From assembly GCA_030151725.1 (NCBI GenBank), contig JASLDD010000088.1, forward strand, positions 1 to 17,799: a stretch of 17,799 bases of DNA, read 5' to 3'. Origin of the DNA: Solirubrobacteraceae bacterium (lineage in GTDB: Bacteria; Actinomycetota; Thermoleophilia; Solirubrobacterales; Solirubrobacteraceae). The notes under the pieces are model-generated. The model saw only the letters and a list, made by a program, of their open reading frames with translations, was not told the DNA's origin and ran no database searches. A program made the position numbers and the translations under genes. Below, in pieces: positions 1 through 6,852 of the stretch. Position 1 is the stretch's first letter; each line of letters starts with the position of its first letter.

Positions 1-1
1 G

Positions 2-187
2 GTCGCACGCGTGGCGAGCGGTTGGCCTGAGAACCTCCGCGTCAGGGGTGCCGCTCTCGGCGGCACGGGAGCGTTCTCGCTGTTTCTGGTGCTGTGGCTC
101 CCGCACGGGCCGCTCGGCTCAGAATGGGCCAGGCGCTCAGGTACTCCCACCTCGCTGCTACCCCATGCACATGTGGTGAGACGATGA
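2..187 (+). CDS. C-terminal fragment of a membrane protein, probably ferric-reductase-like
   Basis: An open frame enters from the left edge and ends at a TGA (185-187) that overlaps the next gene's ATG (184) as ATGA. The 61 visible residues hold one clear hydrophobic stretch, ending in the segment FSLFLVLWLPHGPLG, followed by a short polar tail (EWARRSGTP). Membrane proteins with a ferric-reductase-like/cytochrome-b heme domain commonly sit directly upstream of a NuoF-like protein and a ferredoxin in actinobacteria, and their tails look like this one. The coupling suggests it exchanges electrons with the two downstream products. The start and most of the protein lie outside the window, so the family name rests on context and tail resemblance only. 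An unrelated polytopic membrane protein remains possible. Confidence 0.6.
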   Translation, partial: VARVASGWPENLRVRGAALGGTGAFSLFLVLWLPHGPLGSEWARRSGTPTSLLPHAHVVRR

Positions 188-1560
188 GCTCCCCGACAGC
201 GATGACCGAGATCAGCCCCCAGCGTGCGCGCGTGACAGCGACGCTGCCTCGCCTGCTCGCAGGGATCCATCCCCACGGCGTGATGACGCTCGAAGAGCAT
301 CTCGCGCTGCACGGGCCCATCCCGCTGGGCGCGGGCGGACGGCGCCGAACGGTGCGCGAGCAGGCAGCCATGCTGATCGAGGAGATCGAGCGTTCGGGCC
401 TGTTGGGACGCGGTGGCGGCGCCTTCCCCACCGCCACCAAGATGCGTGCGGTGGCCGGGGCCCGCGGCCGAGCGATCGTCGTCGCCAACGGGGCTGAGGG
501 GGAGCCCGCGAGCCTGAAGGACCGCACGCTCCTGGAGACCCTCCCCCATCTCGTGATTGACGGCGCCGTGATCGCGGCACAGGCGGTAGGCGCCGACGAG
601 GTGATCCTCTGCATCTGTGAGTTGGCTGGCGCGGGGGTCGAATGCGTGGAGCAGGCAATCGCCGAACGGGCGGAGGGCAGACAGGCCGGCGGCGCAGCAC
701 CCAAGCTCCAGCTGGCGATCGTGCCCAACCACTATGTGGCCGGGCAGGAGTCCGCGCTGGTCAACTACCTAAGCGGCGGTCCCGCCAAGCCCCTCTTCAC
801 ACCCCCACTTCCCTTCGAGCAGGGCGTCAGGCGCCGGCCGACGCTCGTCGACAACGTCGAGACGCTTGCCCATGTCGCGCTCATCGCTCGCCATGGAGCA
901 GAGTGGTTTCGTGAGCTCGGCACCCCAACGCAGCCAGGCTCGACGCTCGTCACGCTCCGAGGCCCAGTGGCCCACCCCGGCGTGTATGAGATCGAGCACG
1001 GCTCTTCGCTGGCCTCGCTGATCGAGGCCAGCGGCGGGACCACAGCGCGCGTGCGCGCCGCGCTGCTGGGCGGCTACGCCGGTTCATGGATTGGCGGCGA
1101 GCGACTGCATGGCGTGGCGCTGTCCAAAGAACACCTCGCCCCGCATGGCGCAACACTCGGCGCAGGCATCGTGCTGCTGCTCTCCGAGCAGGCGTGTCCG
1201 GCAGCTGAAACAGCTCGCCTCGCCCGCTGGATGGCCGGCCAGAGCACACGGCAATGTGGGCCGTGTCTGCATGGGTTGGACTCGCTGGCGAGCACGGTCG
1301 AGGAAATGGTCAGTGGGATCGCCCATCCAAAGGCCACAAAGCGCGTGCAACAGCTCGCCTCGCTGACCGCCCGGCGCGGCGCCTGCGCCCATCCCGACGG
1401 TGCGGTCAACTCGATCCTCAGCGCCGTGGAGGTCTTCGAGCCCGAGCTCGCAGATCACGCGCGACACGGACCGTGCGAGGCCTGCACACGCGACCCGGAG
1501 CTGCCTTTGCCGCACAGGTCGGTCAACGATGAAGCTCAGCGCAAGGCAGCACGGGGATGA
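184..1560 (+). CDS. NuoF-like SLBB/Fe-S flavoprotein (NADH dehydrogenase F-subunit family)
   Basis: A 458-residue protein resembling the NADH-binding subunit of complex I but encoded without NuoE or NuoG. The FMN/NAD motifs are visible: GRGGGAFPTATKM (about 75-87, the GRGGxGFPTGxKW site), NGAEGEPASLKDR (about 102-114), GQESALVNYLSGG and RPTLVDNVETL, followed by an SLBB-type region. The C-terminal Fe-S segment has Cys358-x2-Cys361 (RQCGPC) and Cys401 (GACAHPDG). NuoF normally has CxxCxxC plus a distal Cys, and here the first ligand position is Thr355; Cys338 in the segment just before could replace it. An upstream ATG at 94 keeps the frame open, but ATG 184 overlaps the previous stop and fits the family N-terminus better. 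It overlaps the next gene as ATGA. Likely role: flavin-mediated electron transfer between NAD(P)H or ferredoxin and the membrane heme protein; donor and acceptor are unknown. Confidence 0.85.
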   Translation: MSSPTAMTEISPQRARVTATLPRLLAGIHPHGVMTLEEHLALHGPIPLGAGGRRRTVREQAAMLIEEIERSGLLGRGGGAFPTATKMRAVAGARGRAIVVANGAEGEPASLKDRTLLETLPHLVIDGAVIAAQAVGADEVILCICELAGAGVECVEQAIAERAEGRQAGGAAPKLQLAIVPNHYVAGQESALVNYLSGGPAKPLFTPPLPFEQGVRRRPTLVDNVETLAHVALIARHGAEWFRELGTPTQPGSTLVTLRGPVAHPGVYEIEHGSSLASLIEASGGTTARVRAALLGGYAGSWIGGERLHGVALSKEHLAPHGATLGAGIVLLLSEQACPAAETARLARWMAGQSTRQCGPCLHGLDSLASTVEEMVSGIAHPKATKRVQQLASLTARRGACAHPDGAVNSILSAVEVFEPELADHARHGPCEACTRDPELPLPHRSVNDEAQRKAARG

Positions 1561-1784
1561 GCCACAGCGTGCGTGTGAACCCGATCGCCTGCGAGGCTCA
1601 CGGCATGTGTGCCGAGCTACTGCCCGAGCGGATCACGCTCGACGAGTGGGGGTATCCGCTGCTGGATGAGACGCCGCTGCACGGCTCGCAGGTGGAGCAT
1701 GCCAGGCGCGCCGCGCGAGCCTGCCCCACATTCGCGCTGCTGGTTCAGCGCGAACGCAGTACCCACGGGCAGCGCGAACGCTAG
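1557..1784 (+). CDS. [3Fe-4S] ferredoxin
   Basis: A 75-residue soluble electron carrier. Cluster ligands are visible as Cys12-x5-Cys18 (CEAHGMC) and Cys56 followed by Pro (ACPTFAL). This is the pattern of actinobacterial single-cluster [3Fe-4S] ferredoxins, in which the middle Cys of the usual CxxCxxC is replaced (here by His15). Such proteins often feed cytochromes P450, but no P450 is visible here. The ATG at 1557 overlaps the stop of the NuoF-like gene as ATGA, so the two are translationally coupled and the ferredoxin is the obvious partner of that flavoprotein. The stop lies only 6 nt from the stop of the convergent glycosylase gene, leaving almost no room for a separate terminator. Confidence 0.88.
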   Translation: MSHSVRVNPIACEAHGMCAELLPERITLDEWGYPLLDETPLHGSQVEHARRAARACPTFALLVQRERSTHGQRER

Positions 1785-1790
1785 AACCAT

Positions 1791-2699
1791 CTAGAGCGCG
1801 AGCATGTGCGCGGCCGCCAAGCCCGCCCACTCCCCATACGGGGCGAAGAACTCACGGACCTGCCATTCCTCGGCACGCGCATATGGGTCGCCATCGCCGA
1901 GCATCCGCCCCACGAGCTTGAGCAGACCGACGTCGCCTGCCGGCAGTTGGTCGTGGCGCCCCTGGCCGTGTAGGGCGAGCATCTCCACTGTCCACGGGCC
2001 GATACCGGGGATCGCACGCAGGCGCCGCCATGCCCGCTCGTGCTCGGCACAATGCAGATCTACGCTGCCACGCGCGACTTCCTTCGCGGCGCGAATCAGG
2101 GTCATCGCACGAGCACCCGCCAGATCGAAGGACTGCAGCAGCGCCGGCGCGGTGCCCGCGATGACCGACGCAGTGGGGAGATCGCGCAGCCCGAGTCCGG
2201 CGCCGTCGCCTGCCTGCCAGCGTCTTCCCAGTCTTGCCACCACGCGACGCTCGATGGCGGCCGCGCGCTCGTACTCGATCAGCTGCTCGCAGATCGCCCA
2301 CGCCAATGCCTCAAATGGTTCGGGGCGGCGAGAGACCCTCAGCCACGGCCGCCGTCGCAATGAACGCCCAATTAGCGGATCCTCGGAGAACAGTCGCAGG
2401 AACGGGCGCATGTCCTCGTCGACGGCGAGCGCAAAACGCATACGCTCGATTCCATAGGCTGCCGCCGCGGGGGTCGCAGCGCGAGCACCAAACAAGACAC
2501 GGTCATTTGAGGACTGGGCGACCCTGACGAGCACAGGGTCCTCACCGTGGTGGAGCAACCGCTCCAGAACGCCTCCGCGCCTGCGCAGCATGCCATCCAT
2601 CCCAGTCCGGCGAGGAAGACGGAAGGTACTAGCGGGGATGACCTCCTGGCGTAGTTCGACCAGGTCGCTCAGCGCGACCTCAGCGATCCGCGCCGCCAC
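1791..2699 (-). CDS. AlkA-like DNA glycosylase (HhH-GPD superfamily)
   Basis: A 302-residue protein of the DNA-3-methyladenine glycosylase II type, which removes alkylated bases in base-excision repair. The C-terminal half holds the helix-hairpin-helix LRAIPGIGPWTVEMLAL (about 227-243) followed by PAGDVGLLK, whose Asp (about 256) matches the catalytic Asp of AlkA (PGDDYLIK-type motif). No C-terminal Cys cluster is present, so it is not a Nth/MutY-type Fe-S enzyme. The N-terminal about 110 residues resemble the AlkA N-domain only loosely. It starts with GTG at 2699 and overlaps the end of the small upstream gene by 20 nt, with no convincing Shine-Dalgarno, so it probably depends on coupled translation. 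The gene converges on the ferredoxin gene with a 6-nt gap. The family is secure; the exact base specificity is not. Confidence 0.88.
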   Translation of the reverse strand: MAARIAEVALSDLVELRQEVIPASTFRLPRRTGMDGMLRRRGGVLERLLHHGEDPVLVRVAQSSNDRVLFGARAATPAAAAYGIERMRFALAVDEDMRPFLRLFSEDPLIGRSLRRRPWLRVSRRPEPFEALAWAICEQLIEYERAAAIERRVVARLGRRWQAGDGAGLGLRDLPTASVIAGTAPALLQSFDLAGARAMTLIRAAKEVARGSVDLHCAEHERAWRRLRAIPGIGPWTVEMLALHGQGRHDQLPAGDVGLLKLVGRMLGDGDPYARAEEWQVREFFAPYGEWAGLAAAHMLAL

Positions 2700-3144
2700 C
2701 GAGCAGATGCACGTCGACGAGCAACGAGCGACTGCCTACGATCTGGAGCAGCTCACCCGCGCGTCCGTCCTTGGCCGCGCCCTTGCCTCTCCTCATTGCG
2801 CGTCCACGTTTGCCCTTGGTCAGAGCGCCAGAACGTCGGTGGCGACGGTGCACGAGACCAACGACTGCCGCGCCCGCCACGAAGCCGCCCGCTGCGACAG
2901 CTGCGGCTTGAACCGCCGGCATGACATTTCCGCCCCCCCGTCGCTCAAGTGGGAGCGGAGCCTCAGATGCGTGGACGGGGAGGATCCGTGGCGGCCCCGC
3001 GAGCACTACCCCGTCGAGAACCTCCTCCTCCTCGGCGCTCGGCCGGATCGACTCTCGATCTCGGTCCGGCTGAGAGGCAGCAGAGTCACTCACCAGCCGA
3101 AGTGTAGAGGGCTCCCCAGACTCCCCGCTACAGCTCGCGCTCAT
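2680..3144 (-). CDS. Small conserved-looking protein with one TM segment
   Basis: A 154-residue protein of unknown function. It has a charged Pro/Glu-rich N-terminus (to about 70), one hydrophobic Ala/Val/Gly segment (MPAVQAAAVAAGGFVAGAAV, about 75-94, continuing to VGLVHRRH), a strongly basic Arg/Lys/Gly stretch (about 100-128) and a C-terminal ELLQIVGSRSLLVDVHLL. The hydrophobic segment followed by a basic tail suggests a membrane anchor with the C-terminus in the cytoplasm. It overlaps the GNAT gene upstream by 17 nt and the glycosylase downstream by 20 nt, which supports a real operon member. No Shine-Dalgarno precedes ATG 3144; a GTG at 3093 (VSDSAASQPD) would remove the upstream overlap and is a fair alternative. 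I recall similar short proteins beside AlkA genes in related actinobacteria, but I cannot name a family. Confidence 0.6.
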   Translation of the reverse strand: MSASCSGESGEPSTLRLVSDSAASQPDRDRESIRPSAEEEEVLDGVVLAGPPRILPVHASEAPLPLERRGGGNVMPAVQAAAVAAGGFVAGAAVVGLVHRRHRRSGALTKGKRGRAMRRGKGAAKDGRAGELLQIVGSRSLLVDVHLLGGGADR

Positions 3145-4267
3145 AGACGCGATAGCGCTTGACCACTACGCCGCCCATGGCTTCCATTCCGCGGTTCATG
3201 GCGGTGTTGGTCTCCAGGATCCAGCCCATCTCGCCACCCTTCTGGGGCCGCGCTTCGGCGGCGTCGAAGTGCTCTTGGTAGAGCTTGGCGGCGACGCCGG
3301 TGTGCTGATACTCGGGCTTGACACCGAGGAAGCCCACGCGTACGCGGTCCATTATCTTGCCCTTGCGCAGGAAGTACCACCAGCCGAGGGGAAAGAATTT
3401 GCCCTTCATCTTGACGAGCGCCTGGTTGATGTCGGGGACGGTGATCGCCATGCCGACCACCTCACCGGTGTCTTCGCGCTCGGCGATCATGAACCAGTGC
3501 TTGTCGAAGACGAGTTGGAGCTCCTGGGCGTAGGCATCGAGATCCTTCTTGGAGTAGGGCACGAAGTCCCAGTTCTCAGACCAGGCCGAGTTGTAGACCT
3601 CAGCGAAGGCGTCCATGTCTTTGCGCAGCTGCCAGCGACGCATGGGACGGACTCGAATGCCGTGCTCTGACTGGACCTTCTCTGCGAGCTCCCAGATGAC
3701 GGGGAGCACCTTGTCGCGCTCGGTCACCTCCAGTTTCCACATCAGCAGGTCCATCGCCTTCGTCATGCCGGCCTGCTCGACGCGCTGCTGGTAGTAGGGC
3801 GGATGCCAGGGCTGCTTGATCATCGGTTTGAGGTCGAAGCCCTCGATCAAGATGCCGCTCTCTTCGTTCATGGAGAAGTCCGCGGGCCCGACCATGCGCT
3901 CCTTGCCGCGTGCGCGCAGCCACTGCTCGGCAGCCGCCAGCAGCGCCTCGATCACCTCCTGGTCATCCTCGAACTCCAAGAAGCCGAACCAGCCCCAGTT
4001 CTTCTTCTGGTAGTCGTTGAAAGCGTCGTTGACCTGCGCGGTGATGCGCCCGACGACCCGCCCGGCGCGCAGCGCCAAGAAGTACTCGGCCTCGCCGTGG
4101 CTGAAGAAGGCGTTCATGCGCTTGTTGAGGAACAACCAGCGCTCGAGCTTCGGCAGGGGCACCCACAGCGGGTGGTTAGCATGAAGGCGAAACGGGAGAT
4201 CTATGAACGCTTTTAGATCTCGCCGGCCGGAAACCGATCTGATTTCGACTGCCACAGCGGGGGCCAC
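3128..4267 (-). CDS. GNAT-fold N-acyltransferase, candidate bacterial ceramide synthase-like
   Basis: A 379-residue protein, long for a GNAT enzyme. It opens with VEIRSVSGRRDLKAFIDLPF, has an N-terminal half with HPLWVPLP, EAEYFLALR and GRVVGRITAQ, and ends with an acyl-CoA-binding motif RVGFLGVKPEYQHTGVAAKL (motif A, QHTGVA at about 321-326). Widespread proteins of this build are annotated only as N-acetyltransferase. The Caulobacter ceramide synthase bCerS is described as a GNAT-family acyltransferase working with a serine palmitoyltransferase, and here the divergent neighbour is an SPT-like oxoamine synthase, so N-acylation of a sphingoid-type amine is a reasonable hypothesis. The start is GTG 4267, or GTG 4255, which gives the more typical MAVEIRSV opening. 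Downstream genes overlap it. The GNAT fold is well supported; the substrate is inferred from context. Confidence 0.8.
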   Translation of the reverse strand: MAPAVAVEIRSVSGRRDLKAFIDLPFRLHANHPLWVPLPKLERWLFLNKRMNAFFSHGEAEYFLALRAGRVVGRITAQVNDAFNDYQKKNWGWFGFLEFEDDQEVIEALLAAAEQWLRARGKERMVGPADFSMNEESGILIEGFDLKPMIKQPWHPPYYQQRVEQAGMTKAMDLLMWKLEVTERDKVLPVIWELAEKVQSEHGIRVRPMRRWQLRKDMDAFAEVYNSAWSENWDFVPYSKKDLDAYAQELQLVFDKHWFMIAEREDTGEVVGMAITVPDINQALVKMKGKFFPLGWWYFLRKGKIMDRVRVGFLGVKPEYQHTGVAAKLYQEHFDAAEARPQKGGEMGWILETNTAMNRGMEAMGGVVVKRYRVYEREL

Positions 4268-4272
4268 ACTAC

Positions 4273-5592
4273 ATGCAGACTTCGACCGACGTCTTCGCCA
4301 AGGTTCGCGATCATGATCGCTCGGCGGTGCTCGCCGCGGCGCGCGAGGCAGACGTTCTGCCCTATTTCCACGTGCTCAGCTCGCCGGCGATGCCGGTCGT
4401 CGAGATGGAGGGAGCCGAGCGGATTATGCTCGGCTCGAACAACTACCTCGGCCTGACCGGCGACGAGCGCGTGATGCAAGGCGCCGAGGATGCGCTGCAC
4501 AGCTTTGGCACCGGCTTGACCGGCTCAAGGCTGCTCAACGGGACTATCCCCCTGCACCTCGAGCTCGAGCAAGAGATCGCCGAGTGGATGGACACCGAGG
4601 ATGCGATCGTCTTCAGCACCGGGCACCAGGCCAACCTGGGAACGCTAGGGACCCTTCTGGGGGCCGGCGACACAGTGATCGTGGACTCGGGCGACCACGC
4701 GTCGATCCTCGACGGCTGCCTGCTCTCGCGCGCCAAGTTGCGTCCCTTTCGCCACAACCGCCTGGACAAGCTCGAGAAGATGCTCGGGCGGGCCCAGGAC
4801 GACGGCGGCGGGGTGCTGGTGGTGGTGGATGGTGTTTTCTCGATGGAGGGCGACATCGCGCCACTGGAGCAGATTTGCGATCTGTGCGAGCGCTATGGCG
4901 CGCGCCTGATGGTCGACGAGGCACACGGGGCCGGTGTTCTGGGCGCTCGGGGTGCCGGCACAGCCGAACTGCTCGGCGTAGCCGATCGCGTGGACCTGCG
5001 CATGGGGACGTTCTCCAAGTCGCTGGCCTCCTGCGGTGGGTTCGTGGCCGGCTCCCACGAGGTGATCGAGTATCTGCGGATCTACTCGCGCGCTTTCCTG
5101 TTCACCGCCTCGGCGGTCCCGGCCGCCGTGGGAGCGGCGCTGGCCGCACTGAGAGTTGTCCGCTCGCAGGACGGCCCGCCGCTGCTGGAGCAAGTGCTCG
5201 AGAACGCCAAGCACCTGCGGGACGGTCTGCACGAGCGCGGCTTTGCGGTCGTGAAGCCCCAGATCCTGCCCGCGCAGGACACGGTCCAGGCGCACGCGCC
5301 GGGAGTCCGCGAGGACGCCTCCGGCGAGCGCACAATCGTCACGCCGATCGTGCCGCTGCTGGTGGGCGACGACTGGAAGGCGGCGCTCTTGTGGCGGGCC
5401 CTGTATGACGCTGGGGTGTTCGTCAACACAGCACTCCATCCGGCGGTTCCGCCGGGCGGGGCGCTGCTGCGCACGAGCGTGATGGCCACACACGACACCG
5501 CCACGCTGGATCGGGCACTCGACACGTTCGAGCGCGTGAAGGGCGAGTTCGAGACCGAGCACGGGCCGCTCCCGGGTCCTGAGGCGCGCTGA
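4273..5592 (+). CDS. PLP-dependent alpha-oxoamine synthase, serine palmitoyltransferase-like
   Basis: A 439-residue fold-type I PLP enzyme that joins an amino acid to an acyl-CoA with decarboxylation (family of SPT, KBL, BioF and HemA). Visible signatures are SNNYLGL (early), FGTGLTGSRLLNGT, FSTGHQANLGTLG, VDEAHGAGVLG (PLP-pyridine Asp215, His218) and GTFSKSLASCGGF with the Schiff-base Lys249. The TFSKS form matches serine palmitoyltransferases, whereas KBL and BioF usually have TLGKA or TFGKA. The C-terminal RTSVMATH is also family-typical. It starts with ATG 4273, agreeing with the usual N-terminus (TDVFAKVRDHDRS before LPYF). The divergent GNAT start is only 5 nt away, so promoter elements must lie inside the neighbouring gene. 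Glycine C-acetyltransferase or another acyl-CoA-specific synthase cannot be excluded, and no CerR-type reductase or acyl carrier gene is in view. Confidence 0.85.
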   Translation: MQTSTDVFAKVRDHDRSAVLAAAREADVLPYFHVLSSPAMPVVEMEGAERIMLGSNNYLGLTGDERVMQGAEDALHSFGTGLTGSRLLNGTIPLHLELEQEIAEWMDTEDAIVFSTGHQANLGTLGTLLGAGDTVIVDSGDHASILDGCLLSRAKLRPFRHNRLDKLEKMLGRAQDDGGGVLVVVDGVFSMEGDIAPLEQICDLCERYGARLMVDEAHGAGVLGARGAGTAELLGVADRVDLRMGTFSKSLASCGGFVAGSHEVIEYLRIYSRAFLFTASAVPAAVGAALAALRVVRSQDGPPLLEQVLENAKHLRDGLHERGFAVVKPQILPAQDTVQAHAPGVREDASGERTIVTPIVPLLVGDDWKAALLWRALYDAGVFVNTALHPAVPPGGALLRTSVMATHDTATLDRALDTFERVKGEFETEHGPLPGPEAR

Positions 5593-5915
5593 GGTGGGCT
5601 TGCACTTTGCCAGCCGACTTGTCCACTTCTTCACAAGGCCCAGCAACGACGAAAAAGGTCGCTTCTAGCGGGCGAAGCGCGGCAACGGTGTTGACCGGCG
5701 ACCCCGTCCTGACGTAGCTTCCAACTGCGCTCTGCAAGACCGTTCGGGGTTCGCCCCACGTAAGCCGATCAGTAGAGATGTGATGTGCCGGGACCGCCGT
5801 GACCTCTCGCGGATGGACTCCGTGCGGCCTCGCTGAAGCGCGAACTTGTAAAAAATCGAGCAAGCATGTTGTCCGTCGCGCGAGCCCTGCGGCGACAACG
5901 GGGAGAATGCCCAAA
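5593..5915 (+). promoter_or_regulatory. Leader region of the mIHF-like gene (323 nt without a gene)
   Basis: No convincing protein is encoded here; the frame open upstream of the mIHF start (from 5799) has non-conserved composition. Three inverted repeats are visible: CGCTTC (5660-5665) with GAAGCG (5674-5679); GGGG-TTCG-CCCC (5746-5757), extendable by CGT/ACG (5741-5743, 5758-5760) past a 2-nt bulge; and GTTGTC (5868-5873) with GACAAC (5894-5899). A sigma70-like pair TTGACC (5691-5696), 18 nt, TAGCTT (5715-5720) could be a promoter but is weak. None of the hairpins is followed by a T-run, so intrinsic termination of the upstream gene is not evident. Confidence 0.4.
5868..5899 (+). promoter_or_regulatory. 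Stem-loop abutting the mIHF ribosome binding site
   Basis: GTTGTC (5868-5873) pairs exactly with GACAAC (5894-5899), and CGC (5877-5879) can pair with GCG (5889-5891) inside the loop. The stem ends one base before the GGGGAG purine run (from 5900) that serves as Shine-Dalgarno for ATG 5916. A helix at this point could modulate ribosome access or bind a protein such as the gene's own product. The pairing is seen; the function is inferred. Confidence 0.4.
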
Positions 5916-6299
5916 ATGAACGCGACGGCGACGATTGCCCCTGCCGGTCCTCAGTACATGCGCGCCCTCGAGCGCGCCAACAAGGTTCGCCTGGCCCGCG
6001 CGGATCTCAAGCGACGAGTAGCCACCGGCGAGATCCATGTCGCCGAGGTGATCCTGGAGTGCCCTTGGGAGGCCCAGAGCATGGCGGTAGCCGATCTGCT
6101 GATGAGTCAGCGCCGCTGGGGTCAGACCCGCTGCCGTAAGTTCCTGGCCCAGATTCCCATGTCGGAGAAGAAGACGGTGGGCTCGATGACCGAACGCCAG
6201 CGACGCACGCTTGCGGCAATGCTCGGCCAGGCTGAAGAGGACCGGGGCCGCGCTTGGAGCGCAGCCCCCTGGCTAACGGACAGCCTGACGAGAGCTTGA
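5916..6299 (+). CDS. Actinobacterial integration host factor-like DNA-binding protein (mIHF family)
   Basis: A 127-residue nucleoid-associated protein of the actinobacterial mIHF type, not related to HU/IHF. Mycobacterial and streptomycete mIHF bend DNA and contain a helix-two-turn-helix module. Here the core runs from YMRALERANKVRLARADLKR through ATGEIHVAEVILE, SMAVADLLMSQRRWGQTRCRKF (the lid and helix-turn-helix region) to MTERQRRTLAAML, which aligns with the family from about residue 14 to 106. The frame is open from 5799, but ATG 5916 has GGGGAGA 9 nt upstream and gives the usual short N-terminus; ATG 5907 lies too close to that site. The last about 20 residues (EDRGRAWSAAPWLTDSLTRA) are not family-like and are written on DNA that encodes the convergent gene's C-terminus. 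Confidence 0.85.
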   Translation: MNATATIAPAGPQYMRALERANKVRLARADLKRRVATGEIHVAEVILECPWEAQSMAVADLLMSQRRWGQTRCRKFLAQIPMSEKKTVGSMTERQRRTLAAMLGQAEEDRGRAWSAAPWLTDSLTRA

Positions 6300-6825
6300 C
6301 GTGCCACCACCCCGCGAGCATGCCGATCAGGCCCAGACGGGGGCGCACTTCCCAAACTCCACATCCGCCCTGGCCGAGATCATTGACGGGCAACCGTGTG
6401 AACCTGTAGCGGCCAGGCTCGAGCTTCATCAAGCGCAGCTGTTCGTGCGCGCGGCGCTCATGCTCCGCGCGTCGAGCTGCCGCGGCCTGTAGCTCCTGCA
6501 ACCGACCGGCGAGCTGATCGCGAACGCGCTCCAGCCCGCCAAGGTCAAGTAGGCATGGGCCGCCGGCGTCGTGCTCGGCGCTTGGCGCCGGTATGTAGGG
6601 GAACGTTTCGGCAACGATGCTCGAGAGCTCCCGCTCGAGCCTCGCGATCTGAGCCTTCAACGACCTCCTGGCAGCACGCTCGCCCGCGTCGCCACCCACA
6701 CGCTGGGCGTGAGCGAGTATCGGTACGTCCCGCGGAGCGCCTAGATCTACTAGCTGCTGCTCGTCTTGATACACATCCGCCTCCTCCTGGCAGACCCGAA
6801 TGACGGATTCTACCAGCGCGAGCAC
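6007..6825 (-). CDS. Conserved coiled-coil protein of unknown function with an overrun C-terminus
   Basis: A 272-residue frame in two unlike parts. Residues 1-185 look like a real protein: two Glu/Arg/Ala-rich coiled-coil stretches (about 50-70 and 95-135), RLMKLEPGRYRFTRL and the Trp/Gly-rich block WEVRPRLGLIGMLAGWWHVK followed by LSSGCPLA. I recall this block at the extreme C-terminus of uncharacterised proteins in related actinobacteria. Residues 186-272 are Ser/Pro/Gly/Arg-rich, low-complexity in look, and read antisense to the mIHF core, so they are probably a by-product of a lost stop codon. The start is GTG 6825. The frame directly continues that of the upstream B3/B4 gene after its TGA, 27 nt away. 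It is likely the last gene of the long minus-strand operon. No function can be assigned. Confidence 0.65.
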   Translation of the reverse strand: MLALVESVIRVCQEEADVYQDEQQLVDLGAPRDVPILAHAQRVGGDAGERAARRSLKAQIARLERELSSIVAETFPYIPAPSAEHDAGGPCLLDLGGLERVRDQLAGRLQELQAAAARRAEHERRAHEQLRLMKLEPGRYRFTRLPVNDLGQGGCGVWEVRPRLGLIGMLAGWWHVKLSSGCPLARGLRSKRGPGPLQPGRALPQACVAGVRSSSPPSSSPTWESGPGTYGSGSDPSGADSSADRLPPCSGPPKGTPGSPRRHGSRRWLLVA

Positions 6826-6852
6826 GCGTGCGAGCCGTATTTGGCGCTCGCC

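Noticed and set aside
94..183. Longer N-terminus for the NuoF-like protein from ATG 94
   Set aside because: ATG 184 overlaps the upstream stop as ATGA and the extra 30 residues do not look like the family.
2590..3162. A 190-residue plus-strand open frame
   Set aside because: It opposes the small TM protein and the glycosylase start and has random-looking composition.
4645..5646. A 333-residue minus-strand open frame opposite the oxoamine synthase
   Set aside because: Antisense shadow of a clear PLP enzyme gene; no motifs and biased composition.
5799..5915. Extended N-terminus of the mIHF-like protein from 5799
   Set aside because: The added residues are unlike the family and cover a hairpin; a GGGGAGA site is well placed for ATG 5916.
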